DNA from: Cupriavidus sp. D39
Lineage (GTDB): Bacteria; Pseudomonadota; Gammaproteobacteria; Burkholderiales; Burkholderiaceae
Length of the DNA stretch: 64,000 nt
Assembly: GCF_026627925.1 (NCBI RefSeq)
Contig: NZ_JAPNLE010000009.1
Location: 930,001-994,000, forward strand
Direction of reading: 5' to 3'
Below are positions 29,469-39,487 of this stretch, piece by piece. A model generated the notes under the pieces. It ran no database searches. It was given only the letters and a program-made list of their open reading frames with translations, and was not told the origin of the DNA. The number at the start of each line of letters is the position of its first letter. Positions within the stretch are counted from its first letter, which is position 1. The translations under genes and the position numbers were made by a program.

Positions 29469-30116
29469 TCAGGCTTGCGGCGAATCATGACCGGCCTCCC
29501 CGACCGCAAACTTCGTCATCCACGACAATGGGTCGGTTCGTAATTCCTCAGCATGCACGCGACCGGTATGCAGTAGATTGAAGATGGCGGCGCGCACAAG
29601 CACCGGGTCACCTTTCGAGAACTTGCGCTCGATGGCTAGAAGCGGCTTTGGACTGGCGACAAAGCGCTCGACCGCGTCGAGCAGTGACACCGACACGAGA
29701 CCTCGCGTGGCTACGATACTTGGCAGCATGCGCTGCCATTTCTCGATCCAGATGCGTGATGCCGCCAGTTCGGCCGCGTCGACCAGCCGGACATTGAGCA
29801 CATCAGCGCTGAGCTCGAGGCCCTCCTTCGCTTCTTCATCGATAACTGGATTCGGCAGGAGCGCCAAGTCTTGACGGTCAGAGTACGAGACCAGGAAGTC
29901 TGCTAAGTAGCGCCGTCCGCGAAACTGAATGAATCCGGGACGCTCACAAAAGTGGGCGATTGCCGGATCTGATTCGATCAAGACCCATTGGTCGAACGCA
30001 CAGCGTCGGTAGAAGGTGAGCCGACGCTTCAGCTTCGGACTGAAGGCTTCGAAGCGATGCGCGCCGCGCGGGCGGACGAGTGCAACCGGCTCCGCCATGC
30101 GCAGGGAATCCTCCAT
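29469..30116 (-). CDS. Orphan TnsA-like transposon endonuclease
   Basis: A 215-residue protein resembling TnsA, the restriction-like nuclease that cuts the 5' ends in Tn7-type heteromeric transposition. The section KLKRRLTFYRRCAFDQWVLI, ESDPAIAHFCERPGFIQFRG and RRYLADFLVSYSD matches the TnsA N-terminal nuclease pattern, with Glu, Asp and a downstream basic region. No tnsB, tnsC or tniQ follows: the gene ends and unrelated remnants begin. Upstream lies an array of 20-bp repeats like a transposon end. So this is probably the surviving end of a Tn7-like element. A start at 30098 (MAEPVAL) is also possible. Confidence 0.65.
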   Translation of the reverse strand: MEDSLRMAEPVALVRPRGAHRFEAFSPKLKRRLTFYRRCAFDQWVLIESDPAIAHFCERPGFIQFRGRRYLADFLVSYSDRQDLALLPNPVIDEEAKEGLELSADVLNVRLVDAAELAASRIWIEKWQRMLPSIVATRGLVSVSLLDAVERFVASPKPLLAIERKFSKGDPVLVRAAIFNLLHTGRVHAEELRTDPLSWMTKFAVGEAGHDSPQA

Positions 30117-30157
30117 AAAATCAATGCCTTACGAGCGGGATTCGAAGTCTAGGACGC

Positions 30158-30300
30158 CAATTGACAAAATTATTCCGGACGAAGGCGAATTGACGGTTTT
30201 GCTTCGTTTGGAGTGGAAGCAATATTGTCAATTCACCGGCCGGACTTCTATATACGGCGCGGGTTCCGGGGGATTCCGGAGTGACAGAATTGCTTCGTTC
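30158..30300. repeat. Array of four related ~22-bp motifs (likely transposon end)
   Basis: Three copies read along the plus strand: AATTGACAAAATTATTCCGG (30159), AATTGACGGTTTTGCTTCGT (30188) and GTGACAGAATTGCTTCGTTC (30281). A fourth, at about 30213-30233, is the complement (AATTGACAATATTGCTTCC). Spaced, partly inverted repeats beside a tnsA start are what transposase-binding sites at a Tn7-like end look like. The exact terminus is not determined. Confidence 0.5.
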
Positions 30301-30302
30301 TA

Positions 30303-30476
30303 CGCAACGAGGCTGGCAGCAGTACGCACTACGTGGTGTTGGCCGATGTTTTGCATTGGCCGGTGGACGGGGCGCAGTTGCCCTTGCTCCAACATGGGGC
30401 GTATCGCTGGTTGGCGCCGGAGGCAGTGCTGGCGGATGCGGGCGTACACGCCTATACGAAGGCGTACTTCGCATGA
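30303..30476 (+). pseudogene. Nudix hydrolase (GDP-mannose hydrolase-like) C-terminal remnant
   Basis: The frame reads STHYVVLADVLHWPVDGAQL, PLLQHGAYRWLAPEAVLADA and GVHAYTKAYFA before the stop. The THYVVL strand, the QHGxYRWL strand and the VHxxTKAYF ending match Gmm-type Nudix proteins. The Nudix box itself is missing; the fragment starts right where the transposon-like repeat array ends, as if the element had landed in the gene. Confidence 0.6.
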
Positions 30477-30674
30477 GGCGGGCCATGTCCGGTATCGAGG
30501 CCCACGTGCCCACGAGTCGAGCGGGGCATGAACACGACGTGACGCTTTCGGCGCACGCCGGCCCGGCTCCAAGCGGTGAGCACAGGACTAGAGTGCGTGC
30601 TGCTTGTCGCGTTCGCTGACATCGACTAGCCTGCTATCGATGTCGATTCTTCGCTGCGCTGCGATACCCATTTG

Positions 30675-33317
30675 ATGCCAGAACGCTCGACCACCCGATA
30701 TGGCAAGGCGCTGCAGCGCCTGCGACAGGTCTTTTCCCCGTTGAACCTGGCGGCGGCGGCGTGGCTGATTGCAACATGGGCGTTCGCGGCGTTTCAGCTC
30801 GTGAGCGAGCGGGACCGCTTGCTGCACGTCGCCGCGGAGCGTACCCAGGCGGAGGCCCGGGCGTTCGGCGCGTACTCGAAATCCAGCATCCTGCGGCTGT
30901 CCGAGTTCCTCCTCGACCTGCGGGCCAGTTGGCTGGTCGGCCAGCCGGGGTTCATCGACATGGTGCGTGAGCGGGAGAACCTGGTGGTGGACCTGTCGTT
31001 CCAGGTGTCGGTGATCGACAAGCATGGCCTGCTCATCTACTCGTCCATCGCCCCGCCCGCGCCCGGCGAGAAGGTCGACCTGAGCGGGCGCGAGCATTTC
31101 CGGGTCCATCAGAACGCGGGCGGGCGCGACATGCTGTTCATCAGCGACCCGGTGAAGGGCAAGGTCTCGCGCAAATGGTCGATCCAGTTCACGCGCCCCA
31201 TCCTGCGCGCGGGCAGCTTCGACGGGGTCATCGTGGTCTCGGTCAGTCCGGAGCAGTTCGCCAGCTTTGCGCAGACGTTCACTAACCGCGATGGCGAAGT
31301 GGCGTCGGTCATCAAGACTTCCGGCCAGGTCCTTGCGCGCGTGCCGGCCCTGGAGGGCACGCTGGCCAGGGCGGTCAGCAGCAGGCCGTACCTCGCCAGC
31401 GAGTCGCCCCAGTCTGGTAGTTATCGGGCGGTGTCGGGCTCCGAAGGCGTGGAGCGGGTCTTCGGCTATTACCGTGCGCCGGAGTTCGGGCTCAATTTCG
31501 TGGTGGGCGAGTCAGTCGGCATGGTGCTGGCGCCCTACGAGGTCTATCGCCGCGTTGCCTTGGCCGGTGCCATTGCTTCCACGCTGCTGCTTGGCTTGTT
31601 GTACTACAGCCTGCGCCGCTCCATGGGGGAGCGACGGCGCCATATGGAGGAGATGCGGCTGGCTTCGCTGGTCTATTCGTCCAGCAGCGAGGCCATGGTG
31701 GTGACGTCGCTCGATGGCACCATCATCGACGTGAATCCGGCCTTTGCCGCCGCCACTGGCTATACAGTCGAGGAGGTCAAGGGCCGTTCGGGCTATAGCG
31801 TCAGCGGGGCAGGCAATGCGGCAGGGCTGGTCGAGCGCCTGCGGGCCACCGTGGCAGCCAAGGGCAGATGGAGCGGCGAATTGTCGATTCGCCGCAAGGA
31901 CGGCAGCGAGTTTCCCGCCTACCTGACCGTGGATACCTACCTGGCCCACGCGTATGGCGAGCGCCGCCGCGTTGCGCTGATCCATGACATGACCGAGAAG
32001 CGCCAGGCGGAGGAAGTCATCCGGCACCAGGCGAATTTCGATGCGCTGACGGATCTGCCCAACCGCCGCCTGTTCTTCGACCGGCTGGAGCAGGAGATCG
32101 AGCACTCGCGCGGCATGCAGGATGCGCTGGCGCTGCTGTTCATCGACCTGGATCGCTTCAAGGAGGTGAACGATACCCTCGGCCACGATCAGGGTGACCA
32201 GTTGCTGCTGGAGGCGGCGCGGCGCATTGCGGCATCGGTGCGCGCGTCGGATACCGTGGCGCGGCTGGCCGGCGACGAGTTCACCGTGATCCTGCCCGCG
32301 GTGGGCGATGCCGGCGTTGCCGAGGGCATTGCCCATGCGATCCTGGAGCGGATTGCCGCGCCTTATCGCCTGGCCGGCGAGCTGGTGGTGGTGTCGGCCA
32401 GCATCGGCGTGGCGACCTACCCCAAGGACGCCGACAACGCCGAGGCCCTGCTGGTGTGCGCCGACCAGGCAATGTTTGCCGCCAAGGAGGAGGGCCGCAA
32501 TCGCTGGAAGGCCTTCACCCAGGCGCTGCTGCAGGCGGAGAGGGAGCGCCTGCGCATCACGCAGGACCTGCGCACGGCATTGGCGTCCGGGCAGTTCGCG
32601 CTGCACTACCAGCCCATTGTCAATCTGCGCACGGGCAAGGTCTGCAAGGCCGAGGCCCTGATCCGCTGGGACCATCCGGTGCGCGGGCCGATCCACCCGG
32701 CCGATTTCATTGCCGTTGCGGAGGAATCCGGCCTCATCATCGACATAGGCCGCTGGGTGCTGACGGAAGCGCTGGACCAGCTTGCGCGCTGGCAGGTGCT
32801 GCTGGGCAAGGGCTTCCAGATCTCGGTCAACAAATCGCCAGTGGAGTTCTGCGCGCCTGCGAGCGGGCCCGAGTCCTGGTCCAGCATGATCGAGCGCAGG
32901 AACGTGCCGGTGGGCAGCCTCGTCATCGAGATCACCGAAGGCTCGCTGATGGAGCAGAACGCCGATGTCATGGACCAGCTCTCCCGCTTCCAGGCGGCCG
33001 GCATCGAGATCGCGCTCGACGACTTCGGCACCGGCTACTCGTCCTTGTCGTACCTGCGGCGCCTGGACATTGACTACATCAAGATCGACCAGTCCTTCGT
33101 CCGCTCGCTGACGCGGGGCTCGGACGACGTGGCCTTGTGCCGCGCCATCATCAGCATGGCGCATGCACTGCGCATCCGCGTGATTGCCGAGGGCGTCGAG
33201 ACCGAGTCGCAGCGCGACATCCTGCTAGCTGCCGGCTGCGACTACGGGCAAGGCCACTTCTTCTGTCCGCCGGTGGAGGCCAGCGCGTTCGAGGCCTTCG
33301 TGAGCGCCGTGACTTGA
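30675..33317 (+). CDS. Membrane GGDEF-EAL protein with periplasmic sensor and PAS domain
   Basis: An 880-residue cyclic-di-GMP enzyme. A first membrane helix (about 25-45), a periplasmic dCache-like sensor domain, and a second helix (about 295-312) are followed by PAS (about 330-430), GGDEF (about 440-600) and EAL (about 620-870). The cyclase signature is RLAGDEFTV, an AGDEF variant compatible with activity. The phosphodiesterase domain keeps AEALIRW, EITEGSLM, DDFGTGYSSLSYL and KIDQSFV, so hydrolysis is likely. Net activity cannot be predicted. The start is ATG 30675; a TTG directly before is less likely. Stands alone, probably controlling motility or biofilm state. Confidence 0.95.
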   Translation: MPERSTTRYGKALQRLRQVFSPLNLAAAAWLIATWAFAAFQLVSERDRLLHVAAERTQAEARAFGAYSKSSILRLSEFLLDLRASWLVGQPGFIDMVRERENLVVDLSFQVSVIDKHGLLIYSSIAPPAPGEKVDLSGREHFRVHQNAGGRDMLFISDPVKGKVSRKWSIQFTRPILRAGSFDGVIVVSVSPEQFASFAQTFTNRDGEVASVIKTSGQVLARVPALEGTLARAVSSRPYLASESPQSGSYRAVSGSEGVERVFGYYRAPEFGLNFVVGESVGMVLAPYEVYRRVALAGAIASTLLLGLLYYSLRRSMGERRRHMEEMRLASLVYSSSSEAMVVTSLDGTIIDVNPAFAAATGYTVEEVKGRSGYSVSGAGNAAGLVERLRATVAAKGRWSGELSIRRKDGSEFPAYLTVDTYLAHAYGERRRVALIHDMTEKRQAEEVIRHQANFDALTDLPNRRLFFDRLEQEIEHSRGMQDALALLFIDLDRFKEVNDTLGHDQGDQLLLEAARRIAASVRASDTVARLAGDEFTVILPAVGDAGVAEGIAHAILERIAAPYRLAGELVVVSASIGVATYPKDADNAEALLVCADQAMFAAKEEGRNRWKAFTQALLQAERERLRITQDLRTALASGQFALHYQPIVNLRTGKVCKAEALIRWDHPVRGPIHPADFIAVAEESGLIIDIGRWVLTEALDQLARWQVLLGKGFQISVNKSPVEFCAPASGPESWSSMIERRNVPVGSLVIEITEGSLMEQNADVMDQLSRFQAAGIEIALDDFGTGYSSLSYLRRLDIDYIKIDQSFVRSLTRGSDDVALCRAIISMAHALRIRVIAEGVETESQRDILLAAGCDYGQGHFFCPPVEASAFEAFVSAVT

Positions 33318-33447
33318 GGCGAGCGGCGTCCTTCGGTGCCTTGGTCGGGGGCTCGTCTGGGCTTCGTCCTTGCGCACGCCGGACACCGCGCGGGGTCCGG
33401 CGCTGCGCGCCGCCGCGTGGGAACACCGGCAGCGCGCGGGACAGTGA

Positions 33448-34866
33448 TCAAGCAGACTTTTGGACATGCGCCTCAAGCGGCGCGCGCGATTTGGTGAGCC
33501 GATAACCGATGCCGAGCAGCGCGAACCACACGGGTGCCACGTAGAGCGCCACCCGGGTACCCGGATCGAGGGACAGCAGCGCCGCAACCGCGATCATGAA
33601 GGCGACCACCAGCCAGTTGGCATAAGGCGCGCCAGGCATGCGAAAGTCCACCGCCTTGACCCGGCCGGCGGCGATTGCCTTGCGATAGCCGAGGTGGGCA
33701 ATCATGATGATCGACCAGGTCCACAGCGAACCGACCAGCGAAATGCTGGTGACCCAGACGAAAACCTGCTCCGGCACGATGTAGTTGAGCAGCACGCCGA
33801 TGCCCATCAGCACGGCCGAGAACGTGATGGCGGTGGACGGCACATGCTTGCTGCTGACCCTGCCGAAGGCGCGCGGCGCTTGGCCAAACTGCGCCAGCGT
33901 GTACAGCATGCGCCCGGTGCTGAAGATGCCGCTGTTGCAAGATGAGGCTGCCGCCGTGATGACGACCAGATTGACGATCGCGGCCGCCCCCGGAATGCCG
34001 ATCCTCTCGAACACGTAGACGAAGGGGCTGACGCCGGGCTTCAGTTCATTCCAGGGCACCAGCGCCATCATGACGATCAGCGCGCCAACGTAGAAGATCA
34101 GGATGCGCCAGACGACGCCGTTGGTCGCATGCGGCAACACCTTCTCGGGATTCTGCGCCTCCCCCGCGGTGACACCGATCAGTTCCACGCCCTGGTAGGC
34201 GAACATGACGATCTGCAAGGTCAGCACCACGCCGAGCGTCCCGAACGGCATGAAGCCGCCATGCGTCCACAGGTTCGAGAAGCTGGCCGTCGGGCCGAGC
34301 GGTGTCACGCCGAAGAAGATGATCGCCAGCCCGATCACGATCATGGCGATGATGGTCACCACCTTGATCAGCGCGAACCAGAATTCCAGCTCGCCGAATA
34401 CCGCGACCGCGATGCAATTCACCAGGTACAGCACCGCCAGGGTGGCCAGCGCCGGTATCCACTGCGGCACGTCCGGGAACCAGTAGTGCACGTAGACTGC
34501 GACCGCGGTGATCTCGGCCATCCCGGTGACCACCCACATGAACCAGTACGACCAGCCGGTGGCGAAGCCGGCAAAGGGGCCGACAAACTCCTCGGCGTAG
34601 GTTGCAAAGGATCCGGTCACCGGGCGGTACAGCAGCAGCTCGCCCAGCGCCCGCATGATGAAGAAGATCGCCACGCCGCCGATGGCATAACTCAGCATCA
34701 GTCCCGGGCCGGCGATGGCGATCGCACGCCCTGCCCCCAGAAACAGTCCGACACCGATGGCGCCGCCGATGGCGATCATCTGGATGTGCCGGTCCTTGAG
34801 CCCGCGATGGAGATCCTTCTCCTCGTGGGCCCGCTCTTCGTCGAGCAGTTTCCTTACGTCAGTCAT
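33448..34866 (-). CDS. Amino-acid permease (APC family, AroP/ProY type)
   Basis: A 472-residue inner-membrane transporter with 12 predicted helices. The N-terminus carries the family signature LKDRHIQMIAIGGAIGVGLF LGAG, then ELLLYRPVTGSFATYAEEFV and the conserved VELIGVTAGEAQNPEKVLP. These proteins import amino acids by proton symport; substrate is not evident. It is upstream, on the same strand, of nothing recognisable, and 0.5 kb from the threonine-degradation pair, which may indicate amino-acid uptake for catabolism. Confidence 0.93.
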   Translation of the reverse strand: MTDVRKLLDEERAHEEKDLHRGLKDRHIQMIAIGGAIGVGLFLGAGRAIAIAGPGLMLSYAIGGVAIFFIMRALGELLLYRPVTGSFATYAEEFVGPFAGFATGWSYWFMWVVTGMAEITAVAVYVHYWFPDVPQWIPALATLAVLYLVNCIAVAVFGELEFWFALIKVVTIIAMIVIGLAIIFFGVTPLGPTASFSNLWTHGGFMPFGTLGVVLTLQIVMFAYQGVELIGVTAGEAQNPEKVLPHATNGVVWRILIFYVGALIVMMALVPWNELKPGVSPFVYVFERIGIPGAAAIVNLVVITAAASSCNSGIFSTGRMLYTLAQFGQAPRAFGRVSSKHVPSTAITFSAVLMGIGVLLNYIVPEQVFVWVTSISLVGSLWTWSIIMIAHLGYRKAIAAGRVKAVDFRMPGAPYANWLVVAFMIAVAALLSLDPGTRVALYVAPVWFALLGIGYRLTKSRAPLEAHVQKSA

Positions 34867-35340
34867 ATTGATCTCCTCTCAGACCCGCGAACGCTTGTCA
34901 GCACCAGCACGGCTCTCACCCGTGAATTGGTTCCGGCGCGCAATGACCTTCCGGATACGGGTTGCCCGGCTTCGCGCCGGTAGTGCGCCAGCATGAACCC
35001 TCCGATGTCGAAGCCGGCCCTGGCGGCCGGAAAGTCGGATTGCTGGATTTGCGGATGTGGTCATAAGTTGTCTCCTCTGGTAATCGTTATTTGGATCGAT
35101 GCGGCCGGCGCTTCGCGCCCTGTCTATCGCCCGCGCGGCATCGCGCATCGTCCTGATCGCCTTCATTCCCCGACAACGCATCCCAGCGTCCGAAATCGAG
35201 GCGATCTTCTATCACTGGGTCTCGACCCTGTCAATACGTTTCCCGCGCTGCCGTGCAACGACCTTCGCGCAGCCTGCTGTCATGCCACGAGGCTGGCCGG
35301 CGGCCGGGTTCCTGGCTTTGCCTGCCGCGCCAACCCGTTC
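34867..35340. other. Gap without a recognisable gene
   Basis: Should contain the permease promoter. No frame resembles a known protein, and no clear repeats were found. Confidence 0.45.
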
Positions 35341-36315
35341 TCAGCTCACGCATTCCAAGGCGCTACCCTGGTTCAGCGTTGCCAGGTTTTTCAGCATGTC
35401 GGGCACCATCTCCTTGAGGCCGAATTCAGGTCTCCAGTTCCAATCTCGCCTGGCTACCGAGTCGTCGATAGAGTCAGGCCATCCACCGGCAATTTCCTGA
35501 CGGAAATCAGGCTCGTACCTGATATCGAACCCGGGGCAATGCCGCCGGATCTCGTTCGCGATATCGCCAGGCGTGAAGCTCAAGCCCGCAAGGTTGTAGC
35601 TTCCCCGCTCGGAGATGCGGGCGCCAGGCGCCTCCATCAGCTCGATGGTCGCGCGAACGGCGTCCGGCATGTACATCATTGGCAGGGCTTCATCTTTCTC
35701 CAGAAAGCAGGCATAGGGTTGCGCCCTGAGCGCCGAATGGAAGATATCGATTGCGTAGTCCGTGGTTCCGCCGCCTGGAGGCGTCTTGTAGGAAATCAAT
35801 CCTGGATACCGCAGGCTTCTGACATCCACGCCATGGTTCTCAAAGTACCAACGGCACCATCCTTCGCCCGCCAGCTTGGAGATGCCGTAGACGGTCTTGG
35901 GCTCCATGATGGTGCTTTGGGGCGTGGCGTCCGGCGGCGTTGTCGGGCCGAATGCCGCAATCGAACTGGGCCAGAATACCTTGTCGAGCCTCTGGTGACG
36001 CGCAGCCTCCAGCACGTTCAGCAGGCCGTTCATGTTGAGTTGCCACGCCCATGTGGGCGACTTCTCTCCCGTTGCCGACAATGCGGCTGCCAAGTGATAG
36101 ATCTGGGTGATCCCATGCCGCTCGATGACATCGCGAAGTTGCGCCCCATCGGTTACGTCGAGCATTTGATGCGTGAGGTGCGGGTGGCGGCCGTGCGGCA
36201 CCATGTCGCTCGTGACGACATTCTGCTTGCCATAGCGATCGGCCAGCGCCGACGCCAACTCCGTTCCCAATTGGCCGTTGGCGCCAATGATCAGAACCCT
36301 GGCTGGCTTTGTCAT
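35341..36315 (-). CDS. L-threonine 3-dehydrogenase, short-chain (SDR/epimerase) type
   Basis: Predicted to oxidise L-threonine to 2-amino-3-ketobutyrate with NAD. The 324-residue extended-SDR fold has the nucleotide motif [15 protein letters not shown], the [12 protein letters not shown] strand, the active-site SSIAAFGP serine region and the YGISK catalytic Tyr-Lys pair ([18 protein letters not shown]). The GDIANEI and [19 protein letters not shown] ending is characteristic of this TDH subgroup rather than sugar epimerases. It overlaps the kbl gene by 4 bases (ATGA), and the pairing with Kbl supports the assignment strongly. Confidence 0.88.
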   Translation of the reverse strand: MTKPARVLIIGANGQLGTELASALADRYGKQNVVTSDMVPHGRHPHLTHQMLDVTDGAQLRDVIERHGITQIYHLAAALSATGEKSPTWAWQLNMNGLLNVLEAARHQRLDKVFWPSSIAAFGPTTPPDATPQSTIMEPKTVYGISKLAGEGWCRWYFENHGVDVRSLRYPGLISYKTPPGGGTTDYAIDIFHSALRAQPYACFLEKDEALPMMYMPDAVRATIELMEAPGARISERGSYNLAGLSFTPGDIANEIRRHCPGFDIRYEPDFRQEIAGGWPDSIDDSVARRDWNWRPEFGLKEMVPDMLKNLATLNQGSALECVS

Positions 36316-37514
36316 TGAATGATCCCCAGTTCCTTGCCTGCGATCTCGAACGCCTCCAACGCCTGGTCCAGCTCGGCGCTGTCGTGCAAGGCGCTGATCT
36401 GCACCCGGATGCGTGCCTGCCCCCTGGGGACCACGGGATAGAAGAAACCGATGACATAGACGCCCAGCTCCAGCAGACGCCGGGACAGTCGCTGCGCCTT
36501 TTCCGCGTCGTACACCATGACGGGAATGATGGGGTGGTCGCCGAGCTTCACGTCGAAACCCAGCGTGCCGAGCTTGCCGCGGAAGTACCGCGCATTGCGC
36601 TCGAGCTTGTCTCGCAACGTGGTATCGGCTTCGAGCAGGTCAAGCACCTTGAGTGTCGCGCCCACGATGCACGGCGCCACCGTGTTCGAGAAAAGATAAG
36701 GCCGGGAGCGCTGGCGCAGCAATGCCACGACTTCCTTTCGCCCACTCGTAAAACCACCCGAGGCGCCGCCTAGCGCTTTGCCGAGCGTTCCGGTGATGAT
36801 GTCGACCTTTCCGAAGATCCCACGGTGTTCGTGAGAGCCGCGGCCACGCTGCCCAAGGAAGCCGGTGGCATGGCACTCGTCAATCCCGAGGAGCGCCCCG
36901 AACTCGTCGCAGATCTCGCGGATCTCGTCGAGCCGGGCAATCGTGCCATCCATCGAGAATACGCCATCGGTAAAGACGAGCTTGAAACGTGCGCCTGCGG
37001 CATCGGCCGCCTTCAACTGCTCGCGAAGATCCTCAAGGTCATTGTTCTTGTAGCGGAAACGCTTGGCTTTACAGAGCCGGATGCCATCGATGATGGACGC
37101 GTGGTTCAGTTCGTCGCTGATGACAGCGTCGTCCGGACCAAGGAGCGTCTCGAACAGGCCCCCGTTTGCATCGAAGGCCGAGCCGTAGAGGATCGTGTCT
37201 TCGATGCCGAGAAAGCTCGCGAGACGCGCCTCGAGCGACTTGTGCAGATCTTGCGTACCACAAATGAACCGAACGGAGCTCAAGCCAAAACCACGCTCGC
37301 CGAGCGCGCGATGCGCAGCCTCCACGACCTCCGGATGGGACGAGAGGCCCAGGTAGTTGTTAGCGCACAGGTTGATGACTTCCTTCCCATCGGTAGTCCT
37401 GATTAGGCTGCCCTGGGGAGAGGCGATGACACGCTCGGTTTTGAACAGACCGGCTTGTTCAATGGACTCGAGCTCCTGGCGGATGGCTGCGTAGAACGCG
37501 TCTGTTGTCGGCAC
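36312..37514 (-). CDS. kbl: 2-amino-3-ketobutyrate CoA ligase
   Basis: A PLP enzyme splitting 2-amino-3-ketobutyrate with CoA to glycine and acetyl-CoA; 400 residues, the usual length. It shows the alpha-oxoamine synthase signature: [53 protein letters not shown], the [15 protein letters not shown]sp/His pocket and the PLP lysine in [12 protein letters not shown]. It is first in a two-gene operon, translationally coupled to the SDR threonine dehydrogenase. The 88-base divergent gap to an XRE-cupin regulator contains repeats of CGAAC, likely the operator. Confidence 0.95.
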   Translation of the reverse strand: MPTTDAFYAAIRQELESIEQAGLFKTERVIASPQGSLIRTTDGKEVINLCANNYLGLSSHPEVVEAAHRALGERGFGLSSVRFICGTQDLHKSLEARLASFLGIEDTILYGSAFDANGGLFETLLGPDDAVISDELNHASIIDGIRLCKAKRFRYKNNDLEDLREQLKAADAAGARFKLVFTDGVFSMDGTIARLDEIREICDEFGALLGIDECHATGFLGQRGRGSHEHRGIFGKVDIITGTLGKALGGASGGFTSGRKEVVALLRQRSRPYLFSNTVAPCIVGATLKVLDLLEADTTLRDKLERNARYFRGKLGTLGFDVKLGDHPIIPVMVYDAEKAQRLSRRLLELGVYVIGFFYPVVPRGQARIRVQISALHDSAELDQALEAFEIAGKELGIIQ

Positions 37515-37602
37515 AGCGGGGCTCCTGTAAACTGAGGGTGATCGATAAACCGAACATATTCTGTATATCGAACGTTTTGTTCACTTTACAGGACTTCATT
37601 TC
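37515..37602. promoter_or_regulatory. Divergent promoter of kbl and XRE-cupin regulator
   Basis: The gap holds two CGAAC copies (CGAACATATTC and CGAACGTTTTG) 20 bases apart around TGTATAT. This is a plausible binding site for the adjacent regulator; not tested. Confidence 0.35.
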
Positions 37603-38197
37603 ATGACACAAGTCCCCCGGCGGAGGCGTTCACAGAAGGCCCCCCGTCATTGGAGCCAGGCTGCAATTGCTTCGCCAGGCACGCAAGCTCTCTCTCGACG
37701 AGCTTTCCCGGCGTGCTGGCGTATCCAAATCGATGCTTTCGCAGGTTGAGCGGAATCTTGCCAATCCCACGGTAGCGGTCTTGTGGCGATTGGCGAACGC
37801 CTTGGGCATTGGCCTGGCCGAGTTCCTTTCCGGCGGGCAGGCCGACAAGCCGACGCCAACCGTGACGGTCATTCCTGCTCACTCGATCCCGGTGATCAGA
37901 AGCCCGGATGGCAAATGCGAGTTGAAGACTCTCGGCCCGGTGGACCTTGCAAGCCGGGTGGAATGGTATGAGCTGTCGATCCATCCTGGCGGCATACTCG
38001 CATCCGAGCCGCATGAGAGTGGTTCGAAAGAACATCTGTCCGTAATGAGCGGCTGCGTCACCGTTCAATCCGGCCCCAGTGAGAAGAAAGTCCGGCACGG
38101 CGAGTCCGCGCGCTATCCGGCGGATGTTCAGCATGCCATTTCGAATCCTGGAAAAACCATGGCCACGGCATTGCTGGTCGTTGAGTACGCCCAATGA
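37603..38197 (+). pseudogene. XRE-family regulator with C-terminal cupin, N-terminus frameshifted
   Basis: A helix-turn-helix regulator fused to a small ligand-sensing cupin barrel. The HTH is LQLLRQARKLSLDELSRRAG VSKSMLSQVERNLANPTVAV; the cupin includes YELSIHPGGILASEPHESGS and HLSVMSGCVTVQSG. The natural ATG appears to be 37603 (MTQVP). Adding one G near 37618-37622 and one C in the C run 37640-37645 gives MTQVPRAEAFTEGPPVIGAR and a 198-residue frame. Without these changes only a TTG start at 37667 opens the HTH, which would cut into helix 1. Divergent from kbl, so likely controls threonine breakdown. Confidence 0.8.
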
Positions 38198-38510
38198 AGC
38201 CGTTCATCGGAAGTCGACAGGATCACGCCAGCACTGCAACACGAGCGCGGATATCCGCATCTTCTGCGTCATGTCCCGCGCGCGCGAAAGCGCCGATACC
38301 CTCGTCGGAACAGGTAACGGATGCCGATGCGCACGGCGGTCCGTACGCCGGCGCTCGACTGCACACCGCCGCCAAAGACGCCCGACGCACCGGAATCGGG
38401 CCCCTCTGCCACGCGTAACCCGGCATGTGCCCCCAGCGCTGCGGTCAGGCCATCGGGCGGCAAATAGCCCCGGCAGTACCGCATCGGGATGCGATTCGCA
38501 GGCCAAGGCA

Positions 38511-38699
38511 TCATGGTGCCGTAGCGTCATAGATGCGCACCGTCATGTCAGGCCACTCGCTAATGCGGCGCTTGACCTCGGCACGGACATTCTCCGTTGT
38601 CAGGCGCAGCGTTGAAACCAGAGCCTGCGGGCCATCGGTATTCAATGTCTCCTCGAGGGGCTGCTTAATGCGCAGGCAGGTAAAGAGCTTGACTTTCAT
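38511..38699 (-). CDS. Possible small hypothetical protein
   Basis: A 62-residue frame starting MKVKLFTCLRIKQPLEETLN. The alternating beta and helix pattern (VSTLRLTTENVRAEVKRRIS EWPDMTVRIYD) looks protein-like, but there is no clear ribosome site and no family. The neighbouring gaps (38198-38510 and 38700-39048) hold nothing I recognise. Confidence 0.35.
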   Translation of the reverse strand: MKVKLFTCLRIKQPLEETLNTDGPQALVSTLRLTTENVRAEVKRRISEWPDMTVRIYDATAP

Positions 38700-39048
38700 A
38701 TCCACGTACTGCAGCTTGGGCTCGCGCACAGAGCCTCGCGCTTCCCTGCCCCGACTTCCCATTAGCCGTGCCCATGAAACGGTGTGGCCAGCAAGGCAGA
38801 GACCAGGGAATCCAGACGTCCAGTGCAAGCCAGTGGAAATCATATTGGCAGTACCGGTGGGACCGTGGCTATCAGTTCTGACATCAGATCGTCAGCCGTG
38901 ATGCCATAGCATCCGACGCCCCCCCAAAAAAACGCCAATGACCTGCCGGAGCAGCATTCCGAGGTCAACATGGGTTCTGGTGACGGATACACCATCTCCC
39001 TCCGGAAAAAGGGCCTGCCCGGGCTACCGGAGCAGGCTCCGATGCGTG

Positions 39049-39468
39049 TCAAATCACGTTGATTTTTACGTGGATATTGCCGTGTGTGGCCTTCGAGTAC
39101 GGGCACGTCTGGTGCGCGGCATCCACCAGCGCCTGCGCAACCTCACGCTCGATGCCGGGGATATGAACATTGAGGCGGGCCGGCAGGAAATACGCGTCAC
39201 CGCCCTTGCCCAGGTCCACCTCCGCGTCGACGGCGAGGTCGGACGGCAGCTTGACCTTCAGCTTGCCGGCGGCCAGCCCGATCGCACCAATAAAGCACGC
39301 CGACCATCCAGCGGCAAACAACTGCTCCGGGTTCGTGCCGGCGCTGCTGGTGCCCGGCGACGACAGCCGGATATTCAGGCGTCCGTCGTCGCTACGGGCC
39401 TCGCCGTCGCGGCCGCCTGCGCTGGTGTGGACCTTGCCGGTGTATAGGACTTTTTCGATGCGGGTCAT
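39049..39468 (-). CDS. Organic hydroperoxide resistance protein (Ohr/OsmC)
   Basis: A 139-residue thiol peroxidase that reduces organic hydroperoxides. The start MTRIEKVLYTGKVHTSAGGR DG is typical of Ohr. The two redox cysteines are in AAGWSACFIGAIG and HQTCPYSKATHGN, with the conserved NPEQLFAAG helix start before the first. A normal full-length protein. No OhrR-type MarR regulator adjoins it; the following gene remnant and an epoxide hydrolase are on the same strand. Confidence 0.94.
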   Translation of the reverse strand: MTRIEKVLYTGKVHTSAGGRDGEARSDDGRLNIRLSSPGTSSAGTNPEQLFAAGWSACFIGAIGLAAGKLKVKLPSDLAVDAEVDLGKGGDAYFLPARLNVHIPGIEREVAQALVDAAHQTCPYSKATHGNIHVKINVI

Positions 39469-39487
39469 GATGTGTTCCTTCTACAGG

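Noticed and set aside
38204..38514. Several overlapping minus-strand frames after the XRE-cupin gene
   Set aside because: None has a recognisable domain or ribosome site.
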